Assembly: GCF_052056295.1 (NCBI RefSeq)
Contig: NZ_CP182493.1
Span: 434,001-498,000, forward strand
Length of the DNA: 64,000 nucleotides
Source of the DNA: Catenovulum sp052056295
GTDB lineage: Bacteria > Pseudomonadota > Gammaproteobacteria > Enterobacterales > Alteromonadaceae
Reading direction: 5' to 3'
Shown piece by piece: positions 63,244 to 64,000 of the stretch. Position 1 is the stretch's first letter; the number at the start of each line of letters is the position of its first letter. The notes below the pieces were generated by a model that saw nothing but the letters and a program-made list of their open reading frames with translations, was not told where the DNA came from and ran no database searches. Position numbers and translations under genes: made by a program.

Positions 63244-64000
63244 TTATTTTTGCTCTACTTTTGCCCAACTGTCACGCAAACCTACAGTGCGATTAAACAC
63301 TAGCTGAGTGTCGCTTGAGTCTTTACTGTCTTTAACAAAATAACCTGTGCGTTCAAACTGGAAAGCTTGAGTTGCTGCAGGATCAGCTAGGCTAGCTTCT
63401 AATTGAGCACCTTTTACTACAACTAAACTTTCTGGGTTTAATACTTGAGTAAAGTCTTCTTCCGCAGCTGGATTTGGCACAGTGAATAGTCTGTCGTACA
63501 AACGCACTTCAGCAGCTTTTGCTGTTTTTGCATCCACCCAATGAATTACACCTTTTACTGAACGGCCATCTGCTGGGTTTTTACCTAAAGTTTCTGGATC
63601 GTATTGGCAATAGACAGTTTCAATTTCACCATCGGCGTTTTTATCTACACGCACAGCTTTAACTACGTATGCACCACGTAAGCGCACTTCTTTGTCTAAC
63701 ACTAAACGTTTGTATTTTTTGTTGGCTGACTCTCTAAAGTCTTCACGTTCTATGTAAAGTTCGCGTGAGAAAGATACTTCACGGCTACCAAACTCTGGAT
63801 TTTGTGGGTGATTAGCCACATTTAGAATTTCGCTTTTATCTTCAGGGAAGTTTTCAATCACCAATTTAATCGGCTCTAATACCGCCATGGCGCGCGGTGC
63901 ATTGTCGTTTAAATCTTCACGAATACAAGCTTCTAACATAGCCATTTCAACCATGTTATCCATTTTGGTTACACCAATGCGCAAACAAAATTCACGGATA
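63244..64000 (-). CDS. glnS: Glutamine-tRNA ligase, C-terminal part
   Basis: The frame is open to the right edge; about 251 codons of the C-terminal half are visible. IREFCLRIGVTKMDN, EMAMLEACIREDLNDNAPRAMAV, the anticodon-binding beta-barrels (VRLRGAYVVKAVRV, DGRSVKGVIHWVDA) and the closing FERTGYFVKDSKD match GlnRS. It charges tRNA-Gln. The KMSKR and HIGH motifs lie outside the window. The ATG-like codon at 63984 is a TTG inside the protein, not the start. Confidence 0.96.
   Translation of the reverse strand, partial: IREFCLRIGVTKMDNMVEMAMLEACIREDLNDNAPRAMAVLEPIKLVIENFPEDKSEILNVANHPQNPEFGSREVSFSRELYIEREDFRESANKKYKRLVLDKEVRLRGAYVVKAVRVDKNADGEIETVYCQYDPETLGKNPADGRSVKGVIHWVDAKTAKAAEVRLYDRLFTVPNPAAEEDFTQVLNPESLVVVKGAQLEASLADPAATQAFQFERTGYFVKDSKDSSDTQLVFNRTVGLRDSWAKVEQK

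Noticed and set aside
1..64000. tRNA, rRNA, CRISPR arrays, insertion sequences or prophage
   Set aside because: The gaps are short and no cloverleaf, regular spacer array, transposase or phage gene was found by reading.

Overview
The window looks like the chromosome of a marine gammaproteobacterium of the Alteromonadales type. The DNA is AT-rich, and most of it is conserved gammaproteobacterial gene order: tolC divergent from nudF-yqiB-cpdA-yqiA-parE; hemA-prfA-prmC divergent from lolB-ispE-prs; pilT-pilU beside yggS-proC-yggT-DUF4426; ybgA-phrB; and ccmABCDEFGHI. A PL10-type pectate lyase, a LamG lipoprotein and a large lectin-like secreted protein fit a polysaccharide-degrading marine lifestyle. 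The genus cannot be fixed from the sequence alone. No rRNA, tRNA, CRISPR array, insertion sequence or prophage was seen.

Layout. 1-900: end of an AstE/AspA-family gene and a DUF1439 protein. 932-5322: the parE operon on the minus strand, then tolC on the plus strand (5469-6785). 6768-19694: a 13-kb minus-strand array holding three cytoplasmic enzymes (CrtC/AttH-like, acetoacetate decarboxylase-like, FAD-dependent amine oxidase/desaturase-like), a TonB-dependent receptor and three phosphorelay or c-di-GMP proteins. This is the strongest candidate for an undescribed system. 19836-30393: minus-strand housekeeping genes (htpX, phrB, ybgA, ydjA-like, membrane protein, sirB1, an HD-GYP response regulator, prmC, prfA, hemA). 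30469-35351: lolB, ispE, prs, PL10 lyase, LamG lipoprotein. 35422-40795: pilU, pilT, yggS, proC, yggT, an intergenic repeat region and a DUF4426 protein. 40945-45866: a two-component system followed by a 944-residue fascin/bulb-lectin-like secreted protein. 45964-49937: an Lnt-like acyltransferase, a GrpB-family protein, dinB with a LexA box, and a toxin-antitoxin pair whose toxin is frameshifted. 50005-58249: mlaA, a VOC protein and the cytochrome c maturation operon. 58341-62532: FliK-like and FlhB C-terminal-like proteins and a sugar porter. 62550-64000: yaeQ and the 3' part of glnS.

How the parts may work together. The 13-kb array reads in one direction with short gaps: 32, 12, 83, about 84, 7 and 49 bp (gaps for preferred starts). 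The TonB receptor may import a lipophilic or polyphenolic compound that the three enzymes modify. The downstream 7TMR-DISM hybrid kinase, diguanylate cyclase and sensorless hybrid kinase may respond to it. This is inference from gene context only. In the 41-46 kb region a BaeSR-like pair sits directly upstream of, and in the same direction as, the large secreted lectin-like protein, so the pair may control it.

Many start choices were refined from ribosome-binding sites and signal peptides. TAATG or ATGA overlaps, which suggest translational coupling, are seen at nudF/yqiB, ybgA/phrB, prfA/prmC, lolB/ispE, several ccm junctions and the antitoxin/toxin pair.
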